DNA from: Trametes villosa
Lineage: Eukaryota > Basidiomycota > Agaricomycetes > Polyporales > Polyporaceae
Reading direction: 5' to 3'
Assembly: GCA_002964805.2 (NCBI GenBank)
Contig: PUDQ02000027.1
Span: 62,001-126,000, forward strand
DNA length: 64,000 nt
Position 1 is the first letter of the stretch. Every line of letters begins with the position of its first letter. Below, piece after piece: positions 48,044 through 57,776 of this stretch. The translations under genes and the position numbers were made by a program. The notes under the pieces were generated by a model, which was not told the DNA's origin, searched no databases, and saw only the letters and a program-made list of their open reading frames with translations.

Positions 48044-48771
48044 CGTCCCAGCCTGGCAGCCGTTGACTTAGACTAGCAACTGAGCGGGATGGTGCGCATC
48101 AGCGACGCATCTTTTTATCCATCTTGTGACCGACGATGCGTGGTGGGTCGACTGTGTGGGGCCCGGAGTCGGAGTGAACTGTCAGCAGAGAGGCTGCGCC
48201 GGGTGTACAGGCGTACTGGTCTCGTACTGCGCAAGCATGTCCGCCGAACCTGGAAAGTGAGAACTGATGATGTGTGGTGAACATCGCAGACAAATCACTC
48301 ACAGCGGGCGCAGCTACTGAGTAGGACGTTCAGCTGCGGTGTTGGACACCCTCCTCGGGTGCCCGGTGGCGAGGTGCGCAGGATGTTGCGCAGCATGAAC
48401 TTATGGCCGCAGTGTGACGAGTCCTGAGGCATTGATGCCCCGAAGTGGGACTCGTGATCCTGCATACCCGGACATACCTCGTGTGAATCCCGTTCGGTGA
48501 GATGGTCGTCGAGTGGAGACTCCTTATACGTTTTGAGCATACAGAGAGGCTACCAGTGCGAACTGTCCAGTTTTGACCAGCGGAAAGACCCACTATGTGC
48601 ACAGCAGCAGTCGGGGCCGTGGAAGAGGTCCGCAGCATGCACACCATCCACGTACATTTCAAAGAGCAATGCCAGAGACGGCACGTTCTGTCTTCGCTCA
48701 AGAGGACCCAAGAGGATGCAGAGGACATACAAATTGATGGTAGACCGTACGTACCCAATTGGTGAGTACCA
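48044..48771. other. Intergenic region with promoter of copy 3 and an exon-like open frame
   Basis: A GGATAAAAAG box on the minus strand (48111-48120) lies about 70 bp upstream of the copy 3 start. On the plus strand, 48595-48771 is an open frame of some 57 codons with protein-like composition, ending at a GTGAGT donor-like sequence where the hAT element is inserted. No family is recognised. Confidence 0.4.
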
Positions 48772-48779
48772 GAGGTGCG
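48772..48779. repeat. Target-site duplication, left copy (GTGAGTAC)
   Basis: The 8 bp GTGAGTAC immediately precede the left end of the hAT element and recur exactly at 55553-55560 after its right end. Eight-bp duplications are the hallmark of hAT transposition. Confidence 0.9.
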
Positions 48780-49088
48780 CGGGTCAGGCTCTGACCCCTT
48801 GACTCGGTCAAGTGGAGCTGGGGTCCGACCAAAAGTCCGACTCGGGGTCGGACCGAGGGCAGCTGGGGTCAAGGGGTCAGTGTTTAACACGTGACGTCCT
48901 AGTCCGAGCCCTTGGCGCGACGCGTCTCTGCGCGCGCCCTCGCGACGCGCCGCCGCGCGGCGCGCGCCCTCGCGCCATTGCCCGCCGCGGCGCAACCAGG
49001 CACTAGTGAGACAATGACGTAGGATACACACTCAGCGGGGGGTAGGGGCGAGGTTGGCGGGACAGAATATCTTAGCTACCACTTGTAC
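48780..49088 (+). other. Unique 5' end segment of the hAT element
   Basis: This 309-bp segment starts with the terminal inverted repeat CAGAGGTGCGC and several TCCGAC-type subterminal motifs, followed by a very GC-rich CGCG tract near 48930-48985. It is not repeated at the other end. I read it as the 5' end of an ordinary hAT copy. No transposase start codon can be identified in it. Confidence 0.7.
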
Positions 49089-52000
49089 CAGAGGTGTGCT
49101 TGACCTGGTCGGACCCTGGTCAGACCCAAGCCTGACCCCGGTCGGACCCCAAAAGGTCGGACCAGAGGTCGGGGTCAGCACGTGAGAGCGTGGGAAAAGG
49201 GCGCGACCCCGCCCCCGGACGAGGTCAGCGCACGAGCTGCCCGCGCGCGGTGCTCCAGTGATCGCGCGTCCTGCGAAATGCCACTACTATAGGTTCGAAT
49301 TATCAAGGATATATACAGCATAGCTTATATACATGAGCATCACAATCCGGGTGCTAGGCGAGGATAAGAAACAAACGAGGCCCTCGAGAAGGTGCCTGAA
49401 GAATCAACCTGAGAGCGCAGACTGCAGTGCAGCACGCTCACGCTGTACGAGCTGCGAACGTAATGCGCGTTCTCCGCGGGACCAGATATCAGCGGAGATC
49501 TTCAGGAACTTCTCGCCGTTATAGTCGAAGAGGTTGCGCAGGTGGAAACCGTCCTGAGGCTCGATCTCTGGGTTCAGAGATGCTGTCTCCTCGTCGAGGC
49601 TGGCCGCCGCGACCATGTCGTTGACGAGTGCCGAAAAGGGTGGAAGATCCGATGAAAGCCTCTCCGAGGGGCCGGCGGGCGTGTGATCAACCGAGGGGCC
49701 GGCGGTGTGCTCGAGCGGCTCAGCAACGCGCGCGAGTTCGTTCTCGTCCTCATCCGAGTCGCTCATATCCTCCTCGCGGCCGTGGGAGCTGGGAGTTGAA
49801 GGGCTTGTCTTCGGGTAGCGCCGTAGGATGTCGTCCTTGACGAGCACAGTCTTCCGGACGCGTTCAGACTTCAGCCGGCTACGGAGCTTGGTCTGAACAG
49901 CTCCCATCTGGCTGAACTTCCGTTCGCTAGCTGCCGAGTTTGCGACCATACTGAGAATCCGCATGGCGAACGTCACGAGGCCCGGGGCACCGTTGAGAGC
50001 ACCGGTCGCGAAGCGGCGCCAGACCGCGACGAGGTTGATTTCGACATGCTGCACAAGCTGTGAATATCGGGGCTGATAACTAAGTGAGAATCACCTCTTA
50101 CCTCGATGGCGGCGCGCTTCTTCCAGTCGTCGAGCTGTAATCCTTCGTCTGACCACTTGCCGACTCTTGCCAGATACTCCTCGAAAGCGGTGACCAGCTC
50201 CAAGTTCGCCTCCTGCTGCATCATCCGCCGGTAAACCCGACGGAAAACGCTGAGAAGCTCGCCAGGAGTCAGGGCTGGATTCTCCGAGTTGAAGCAGTCT
50301 CGTCTGGCCCAGGGGTTGAAGACGAGTGCCAAGACGAAGATCTCGCGGTTCGAGCCCTGCTTCAGCCATCGTGCCTCAAGCTTGGCCAGAACCGTGCGCG
50401 CGGTCTCGGGGTCATACACAGAGAAGTCCGAGAACATCGCGAAGAGCTTCCCGAGGGTTATGAGCACCACATCAAGCCGTGTACTGTCCGCCTGTGTGAT
50501 GTCGGTCGCAACGGCGAAGGGCTCTAGGTATTTTCGCAACCTAAGAATGTCAGTAAGTGAGTAGCAGTTCATCGGGCGAAGAGTTTGTTACTGTCTACCT
50601 TCTCAGCTCATCCCAGAATGTCTGATTCAGCGTTGAGGACAACAGCTGCTTCGCCTTCTCCTGCTTCTGTGTAGTCTCCGCGATATTCTTCCCCTTCGGT
50701 ACCAGCTGCACAAGTTGCTCGAGCTTCGAGGTCACAAGACACCGGACAGCGGCCTCGATCTCCAGGAGACGGACGCAGGTCCGATAGCGCGAAGACCACC
50801 GAGTCGCCACCGGATAGAGGAGATTGACGACGCGGCCGTTATACTGGTGATGCTGCTCGACGCGAAGCATCGCGAGGGCGCGCGAGTGGTTATTGAACCA
50901 CTTGATGACCTCCTCGGCCTGGTCCATGACGCGTGCGTATGTTCCGTGCGCCTTGAAGAAGTCGCCAACGAGGAGATTGACCTGCAAAAAGGTGAGGAAC
51001 TACAATTCACAAAATATTATTGGGGTATTCACCTGATGCGCCCAACAGTCAAGCGTTACGAGCCATGGGAACTGTGCACGCAAGAGGTTGCGCATAGCCT
51101 TCGCATCGCCTCCTGCATCCGTACAATATGCGACAACAGTGGTAGATAAGTACTCCATGCAGTACTTGACCTCCGCGCTAATGAGCTCAAACAGGTTCTC
51201 CGCGGTTTTGGCGACTGCGCTAATGTTGAAGACATTGAGGAGCCATGGCTGGGGCAAGGTCAGCGGCTGCGTGCACCGAGCCCATATACAGGTATAGTAG
51301 GGTGCTCACCGTATACTCAACATTAATTAGCGATGCCACAAGTGAGTCCCGCGTGACATTCTTCCAGCCGTCGCACTGACCCGTCGCGTACCGCCCAAGG
51401 ACCCCAGCCTGCATGCGACCTGTTGCCTTCTCCGCCTCCTTATCGAGAATGCGCCCAGCGAGTGTCTTACGAGATGGCAACATGGCCGACGCAACCCATC
51501 GTTTGAAGAAGATGCGAAAATACGGGTTATCGGCGGCTACCCAGGCGATGTTGCATGCAACGAAGAGCTGACACAGGTCGGACTCGAACTCGTCCTGGAG
51601 CTTGTCCGTCCACGGTCCCACGGGAGCTGTCTGCCCATAGAAAGTGTCGCTGTCCTCGGTCCGAAGGCGCTTCGCAGCTCGGGACTCAGCATCGGGTGCA
51701 AGGTTCCCGGAAGCAGTGGACAAGTCCTGAAGAGGTGTCGGCTCGAGTGGAGTTGCCGGGGCAGTCGCCGCCGCAGAAGGCTCGAGTTGAAACCCTGGCT
51801 GACTAGTGGACGCGGTCTGGCTTCCGACGGGCGGTACGTTCTCTTGATCTGGATGTGGACCGGCGACAGGTGGTGGTGGCTGCTTACGTCCCCTTCCGGT
51901 ACGCTCCTCGAGAGCTTTCTTTGCTGCACTCAGGAGCTCGGTGTCGTGCTTGTGGTGAGGGCAGCGCAGGATATGCCGAATGAGGATGTCGATTTTGCCG

Positions 52001-52312
52001 CAGAGTGGACTCGCGATCTCCTGTGTGATGACTGCACGGTGCATTGTGTATCTAAGTGATATGCCCTAATACCGGTGATTTGACAAGGCTGCGGACTGAC
52101 CTTCGGCTTCAACAACAGACTCAGCGCGCACCTCTCGTCCATCCCCGGCACTTATCGCCTCGTCTGTCTCCTGTTCAATTCTTTGATGTACAGCATATCG
52201 GACACATCGACGGCAGAAGGCTTTCCAGTGAGTTTTATCATTCTTGAACTTCGAGTCGCCACGATGGAAATGCTGCCACCACGGCGAGAGCGTGTTGCCA
52301 GTACGAGGTGTA
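49089..52312 (-). repeat. Left arm of the palindromic hAT element
   Basis: Position x in this arm pairs with 104641 minus x in the right arm. All open frames recur with identical lengths in both arms. I found one clear mismatch (50436 against 54205, a Met/Thr difference). The arm begins exactly at a transposon terminus (CAGAGGTGTGC). Confidence 0.92.
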
Positions 52313-52377
52313 GTCATGCGAAGCTCAGTACACCTCGTACTGGCAACACGCTCTCGCCGTGGTGGCAGCATTTCCAT
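49404..52377 (-). CDS. hAT transposase, left copy (5' end replaced)
   Basis: Minus-strand exons 52101-52377, 51310-52031, 51033-51248, 50599-50981, 50102-50540 and 49404-50057 mirror the right copy. The native N-terminus is missing. The frame is open through the palindrome centre to an ATG at 52377, inside the opposite arm, so the first 22 or so residues would come from antisense sequence. Conserved parts: a BED-like zinc segment (WWQHFHRGDSK, then CRRC); GQCDGWKNVTRDSLVASL with a putative catalytic Asp; VAYCTDAGGDAKAM; the CWAHQVNLLVGD motif; and the dimerisation motif NSAASERKFS near the C-terminus. It is about 896 residues if the chimeric ATG is used. The gene body appears intact and could encode most of an active transposase. 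Confidence 0.75.
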
Positions 52378-55237
52378 CGTGGCGACTCGAAGTTCAAGAA
52401 TGATAAAACTCACTGGAAAGCCTTCTGCCGTCGATGTGTCCGATATGCTGTACATCAAAGAATTGAACAGGAGACAGACGAGGCGATAAGTGCCGGGGAT
52501 GGACGAGAGGTGCGCGCTGAGTCTGTTGTTGAAGCCGAAGGTCAGTCCGCAGCCTTGTCAAATCACCGGTATTAGGGCATATCACTTAGATACACAATGC
52601 ACCGTGCAGTCATCACACAGGAGATCGCGAGTCCACTCTGCGGCAAAATCGACATCCTCATTCGGCATATCCTGCGCTGCCCTCACCACAAGCACGACAC
52701 CGAGCTCCTGAGTGCAGCAAAGAAAGCTCTCGAGGAGCGTACCGGAAGGGGACGTAAGCAGCCACCACCACCTGTCGCCGGTCCACATCCAGATCAAGAG
52801 AACGTACCGCCCGTCGGAAGCCAGACCGCGTCCACTAGTCAGCCAGGGTTTCAACTCGAGCCTTCTGCGGCGGCGACTGCCCCGGCAACTCCACTCGAGC
52901 CGACACCTCTTCAGGACTTGTCCACTGCTTCCGGGAACCTTGCACCCGATGCTGAGTCCCGAGCTGCGAAGCGCCTTCGGACCGAGGACAGCGACACTTT
53001 CTATGGGCAGACAGCTCCCGTGGGACCGTGGACGGACAAGCTCCAGGACGAGTTCGAGTCCGACCTGTGTCAGCTCTTCGTTGCATGCAACATCGCCTGG
53101 GTAGCCGCCGATAACCCGTATTTTCGCATCTTCTTCAAACGATGGGTTGCGTCGGCCATGTTGCCATCTCGTAAGACACTCGCTGGGCGCATTCTCGATA
53201 AGGAGGCGGAGAAGGCAACAGGTCGCATGCAGGCTGGGGTCCTTGGGCGGTACGCGACGGGTCAGTGCGACGGCTGGAAGAATGTCACGCGGGACTCACT
53301 TGTGGCATCGCTAATTAATGTTGAGTATACGGTGAGCACCCTACTATACCTGTATATGGGCTCGGTGCACGCAGCCGCTGACCTTGCCCCAGCCATGGCT
53401 CCTCAATGTCTTCAACATTAGCGCAGTCGCCAAAACCGCGGAGAACCTGTTTGAGCTCATTAGCGCGGAGGTCAAGTACTGCATGGAGTACTTATCTACC
53501 ACTGTTGTCGCATATTGTACGGATGCAGGAGGCGATGCGAAGGCTATGCGCAACCTCTTGCGTGCACAGTTCCCATGGCTCGTAACGCTTGACTGTTGGG
53601 CGCATCAGGTGAATACCCCAATAATATTTTGTGAATTGTAGTTCCTCACCTTTTTGCAGGTCAATCTCCTCGTTGGCGACTTCTTCAAGGCGCACGGAAC
53701 ATACGCACGCGTCATGGACCAGGCCGAGGAGGTCATCAAGTGGTTCAATAACCACTCGCGCGCCCTCGCGATGCTTCGCGTCGAGCAGCATCACCAGTAT
53801 AACGGCCGCGTCGTCAATCTCCTCTATCCGGTGGCGACTCGGTGGTCTTCGCGCTATCGGACCTGCGTCCGTCTCCTGGAGATCGAGGCCGCTGTCCGGT
53901 GTCTTGTGACCTCGAAGCTCGAGCAACTTGTGCAGCTGGTACCGAAGGGGAAGAATATCGCGGAGACTACACAGAAGCAGGAGAAGGCGAAGCAGCTGTT
54001 GTCCTCAACGCTGAATCAGACATTCTGGGATGAGCTGAGAAGGTAGACAGTAACAAACTCTTCGCCCGATGAACTGCTACTCACTTACTGACATTCTTAG
54101 GTTGCGAAAATACCTAGAGCCCTTCGCCGTTGCGACCGACATCACACAGGCGGACAGTACACGGCTTGATGTGGTGCTCATAACCCTCGGGAAGCTCTTC
54201 GCGACGTTCTCGGACTTCTCTGTGTATGACCCCGAGACCGCGCGCACGGTTCTGGCCAAGCTTGAGGCACGATGGCTGAAGCAGGGCTCGAACCGCGAGA
54301 TCTTCGTCTTGGCACTCGTCTTCAACCCCTGGGCCAGACGAGACTGCTTCAACTCGGAGAATCCAGCCCTGACTCCTGGCGAGCTTCTCAGCGTTTTCCG
54401 TCGGGTTTACCGGCGGATGATGCAGCAGGAGGCGAACTTGGAGCTGGTCACCGCTTTCGAGGAGTATCTGGCAAGAGTCGGCAAGTGGTCAGACGAAGGA
54501 TTACAGCTCGACGACTGGAAGAAGCGCGCCGCCATCGAGGTAAGAGGTGATTCTCACTTAGTTATCAGCCCCGATATTCACAGCTTGTGCAGCATGTCGA
54601 AATCAACCTCGTCGCGGTCTGGCGCCGCTTCGCGACCGGTGCTCTCAACGGTGCCCCGGGCCTCGTGACGTTCGCCATGCGGATTCTCAGTATGGTCGCA
54701 AACTCGGCAGCTAGCGAACGGAAGTTCAGCCAGATGGGAGCTGTTCAGACCAAGCTCCGTAGCCGGCTGAAGTCTGAACGCGTCCGGAAGACTGTGCTCG
54801 TCAAGGACGACATCCTACGGCGCTACCCGAAGACAAGCCCTTCAACTCCCAGCTCCCACGGCCGCGAGGAGGATATGAGCGACTCGGATGAGGACGAGAA
54901 CGAACTCGCGCGCGTTGCTGAGCCGCTCGAGCACACCGCCGGCCCCTCGGTTGATCACACGCCCGCCGGCCCCTCGGAGAGGCTTTCATCGGATCTTCCA
55001 CCCTTTTCGGCACTCGTCAACGACATGGTCGCGGCGGCCAGCCTCGACGAGGAGACAGCATCTCTGAACCCAGAGATCGAGCCTCAGGACGGTTTCCACC
55101 TGCGCAACCTCTTCGACTATAACGGCGAGAAGTTCCTGAAGATCTCCGCTGATATCTGGTCCCGCGGAGAACGCGCATTACGTTCGCAGCTCGTACAGCG
55201 TGAGCGTGCTGCACTGCAGTCTGCGCTCTCAGGTTGA
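52264..55237 (+). CDS. hAT transposase, right copy (5' end replaced)
   Basis: Exons 52264-52540, 52610-53331, 53393-53608, 53660-54042, 54101-54539 and 54584-55237 join in frame to about 896 residues, of which the first 22 or so are antisense-derived. The order is: a BED-like zinc finger (SPWWQHFHRGDSKF, HWKAFCRRC); a Pro-rich linker; a DUF659-like segment with CDGW; TDAGGD; CWAHQVNLLVGDFF; a long alpha-helical insertion region; and the hAT C-terminal dimerisation segment ANSAASERKFSQMG. The C-terminal tail is acidic (DMSDSDEDENEL). hAT transposases cut and paste elements with 8-bp target duplications, as seen here. The missing native start probably prevents normal expression unless the chimeric ATG works. 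Confidence 0.8.
52313..52328. other. 16-bp spacer at the palindrome centre
   Basis: The only non-palindromic bases between the arms (GTCATGCGAAGCTCAG). Both reading frames cross it without a stop. It may mark the joining point of two truncated copies. Confidence 0.85.
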
Positions 55238-55552
55238 TTCTTCAGGCACCTTCTCGAGGGCCTCGTTTGTTTCTTATCCTCGCCTAGCACCCGGATTGTG
55301 ATGCTCATGTATATAAGCTATGCTGTATATATCCTTGATAATTCGAACCTATAGTAGTGGCATTTCGCAGGACGCGCGATCACTGGAGCACCGCGCGCGG
55401 GCAGCTCGTGCGCTGACCTCGTCCGGGGGCGGGGTCGCGCCCTTTTCCCACGCTCTCACGTGCTGACCCCGACCTCTGGTCCGACCTTTTGGGGTCCGAC
55501 CGGGGTCAGGCTTGGGTCTGACCAGGGTCCGACCAGGTCAAGCACACCTCTG
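52329..55552 (+). repeat. Right arm of the palindromic hAT element
   Basis: Mirror of the left arm. It ends with GCACACCTCTG, the right terminal inverted repeat, directly followed by the target duplication. TCCGACC-type motifs cluster in its last 100 bp. Confidence 0.92.
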
Positions 55553-55560
55553 GTGAGTAC
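55553..55560. repeat. Target-site duplication, right copy (GTGAGTAC)
   Basis: Exact copy of 48772-48779. Joining the flanks restores an empty site in which GTGAGTAC occurs once, 115 bp downstream of the MocA oxidoreductase stop codon. Confidence 0.9.
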
Positions 55561-55674
55561 TGGTGGCCAGAAATTGTTATGCGTTCAGTAGCCGTGAGAA
55601 AACTACTGTAGGTATGATACGCTACACGCGCATACCGTCTATCCAAGTCCCTCCTTTCCTCCTCCCGCGCTCAC

Positions 55675-57070
55675 TCAGGCCTCAGGCGTCGGCACCCTCC
55701 TCCCAAGGCCCGCCTTCTCATACACCGCGTCGATCGTCTCCATCTGCGCGACGCTGCTCTCGAGCGTCACCCAATGCGCAGGCTCGCGTCCGCGCACGCG
55801 GTCCACGAACGCCTCGAGCTGGTACCGGTACGTGCTCCACCACGGCTCGCCGCGCGTGCCCCAGCGCGGGCCGCCCGCGTAGTGCTTCTCCGTCGTCGTC
55901 TGCCCCGTGCGCTTGTCGGTGACCGTGATGTAGTGGTACAGGTGCGGCATCATGAAGCTAGAGATGAATATGTTAGGAATCTCGCAGCAACAGGGAGAGG
56001 CGGGGAGCACGGAGGGGAACATACTTGTAGAAGTAAATCGTCGCATGCTCCGTCTCAATCTCGATGCTCGGCATCTCCCACGCACGCGGTACGAGCCCAA
56101 ACAAATTCGCGCGGTCCATATCGCTGTAAATCCGCCCCTCGACCATACGCCCGTCAACGTCGTACCGCAGCACCGCGTCCATCGCCTCGTCGACGCGCGG
56201 GTCCTCGCGCGTAGGCCGCGCGCTCGCGGCGACGACCTCGCGCGGCGCGCCCGCTCCGAGGAAGTAGCGCGTCGCGGAGACGACGTAGGTCATGTCCATG
56301 AGCGAGCCGCCCGCGAGCGCGTACTGCCAGCGGATGTCGGAGCGCGTGATCGAGCCCGTGGGCGAGGTCATGCGTGCGTAGGTGCGGAGGATGGCGCCGT
56401 ATTTGCCGCTGTCGAGGAGGGCTTTTACGGTGTGGGCGGCGGGCTGGAGGGAACAAAGAGCGTTGAGCGAGAGGCGGCGGGGGAAAGTGATAGTATGCGT
56501 ACGTGGAACTGCCAGTGGAAGGCTTCGAGGAGGACGAGATTCTTCTCCTGCGCGAGCTTGGCGATTTCACGCGCCTCGTCAGCATTGGCGGTGAGCGGCT
56601 TCTCAAGGAGGACGTGCTTTCCTGCATTCAGCGCTTTCTTCGCCCATTCTACCATCCAGTCAGACGGCTGACTGCAGGATATAACCATCATGTACTCACT
56701 ACCGTGCAGCCCGTTCGGAAGCGAGATGTACACGGCGTCGATGCCGGGCTCGCTCAGGAGCTCGTCGTAGGAGCCGTATGCCTTGGGGATACCGTACTTC
56801 TTCGCGTCGGCCTGTGCCTGCTTGATGTTACGCGAGGCGATGGCGGATATGAGGACATCGCCGTGGCTCATGGCGGGCCGTAGTAAGGCAGCGGCGTTGA
56901 TCATAGCGGTCGAGAGCACACCGATGCGCAATGCATCGTTCGTCTTGGGCTTCTCGTGCCCTTTCTCGTAGAGGTATTGTTGGAGGAAAGTCGTGATCTG
57001 GAGGCGCGTGAGTTTAGGCGCACTATGTGGTGAATAATCCAGACAAACTGACCTGGAGGAGCATAGCCAT
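55675..57070 (-). CDS. Gfo/Idh/MocA family oxidoreductase
   Basis: Minus-strand exons 57053-57070, 56703-56997, 56503-56648, 56025-56443 and 55675-55957 give about 386 residues, the usual length of fungal members related to NADP-dependent D-xylose dehydrogenase. The first exon encodes only six residues (MAMLLQ). LRIGVLSTAMINAAAL is the nucleotide-binding start, AGKHVLLEKPLTAN carries the family EKP motif, and GGSLMDMTYVVSATRYF lies in the C-terminal alpha/beta domain. The 56649-56702 intron was inferred because it restores NGLHEWAKKALNAGKH. A soluble NAD(P)-dependent sugar or diol dehydrogenase is expected; the substrate is not proven. The hAT element lies 115 bp past its stop and may affect its 3' end. 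Confidence 0.85.
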
Positions 57071-57776
57071 GCTGAGTCGTTACTTGGTCGTGAAGTTGGT
57101 GGGGAGCGGTTGAAGAGAATATGTTCAATTTGAGAGCCTTCCGCCACCCCTGTCAGGGCGAGGGGTATATGTAGGCTGGGGGAGACTCGAGAACAGGGAG
57201 GACGACGTTATGACCTCATCGCAGGATCCACTCATACGTCGACGTCGCTCAGAGTCCAGCTCGACGTTCGAACGGCATCTCGAGCCGAGGAGCAGAATAT
57301 TTAGACCTCCAGTGCGTACCTGTATACGCTACCGGTGCTGTACTCTCTGGCGACTGGCCAGCCAACGTTTCCTGTGGGTGTGTGATTGGGCCTTTGCGCT
57401 TACCCGGCGAATTCATGGAACAGCGCAATCAATAGGAGCATTCAATTTCTGACTGTGCGCGTTATTCGTGAGCATTCGCACAGTCCTGAGTCATAGTTTG
57501 TCAGAACAGCTGGAGACCTCGAGACAGTATGAAGGTTAAGTATGTCGACGAGGATGATGCGGCACATAATGACTTGCGAATCACAAGCTAAGAGAGGCGG
57601 CAAATGCCGGTGGCGTGTGAAATCCGGAGGGGGCGGAGGGGCGGGGTAACCGGATGGGGAGACCCTCACTGCTGCACCGGGGTATTCGTCCTATCCTCGC
57701 TGCTTCATTGCGACCACGTCCTACCAAGAGCCTAGCTGCGCTCAACACATACGTTGTTGAGACTGGTGCACCTAGG
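57071..57776. other. Divergent promoter region
   Basis: About 700 bp between the MocA oxidoreductase (-) and the PEX26-like gene (+). A CATATA sequence near 57163-57172 could serve the minus-strand gene. An upstream in-frame ATG at 57654 could extend the plus-strand protein by 41 residues. Confidence 0.45.

Larger units (their letters stand above)
48780..55552. mobile_element. hAT-family DNA transposon with giant inverted duplication
   Basis: The element is 6,773 bp long, bounded by CAGAGGTGCGC on the left and the reverse complement of CAGAGGTGTGC on the right, with a perfect 8-bp target duplication. Inside are 309 bp of left-end sequence (48780-49088), then two 3,224-bp arms in inverted orientation (49089-52312 and 52329-55552) around a 16-bp spacer. 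Each arm contains a transposase gene reading outward from the centre. The second terminus, at 49089, is an exact internal copy of the right end. TCCGACC/GGTCGGA motifs are frequent near all three ends. The matching target duplication shows that the outer ends were inserted together as one unit, or that rearrangement occurred inside the element afterwards. Confidence 0.9.

Noticed and set aside
49089..55552. Two independent hAT elements in inverted orientation
   Set aside because: Only one target duplication is found, flanking the entire structure. The inner terminus at 49089 lacks a matching duplication, and the arms share one centre.
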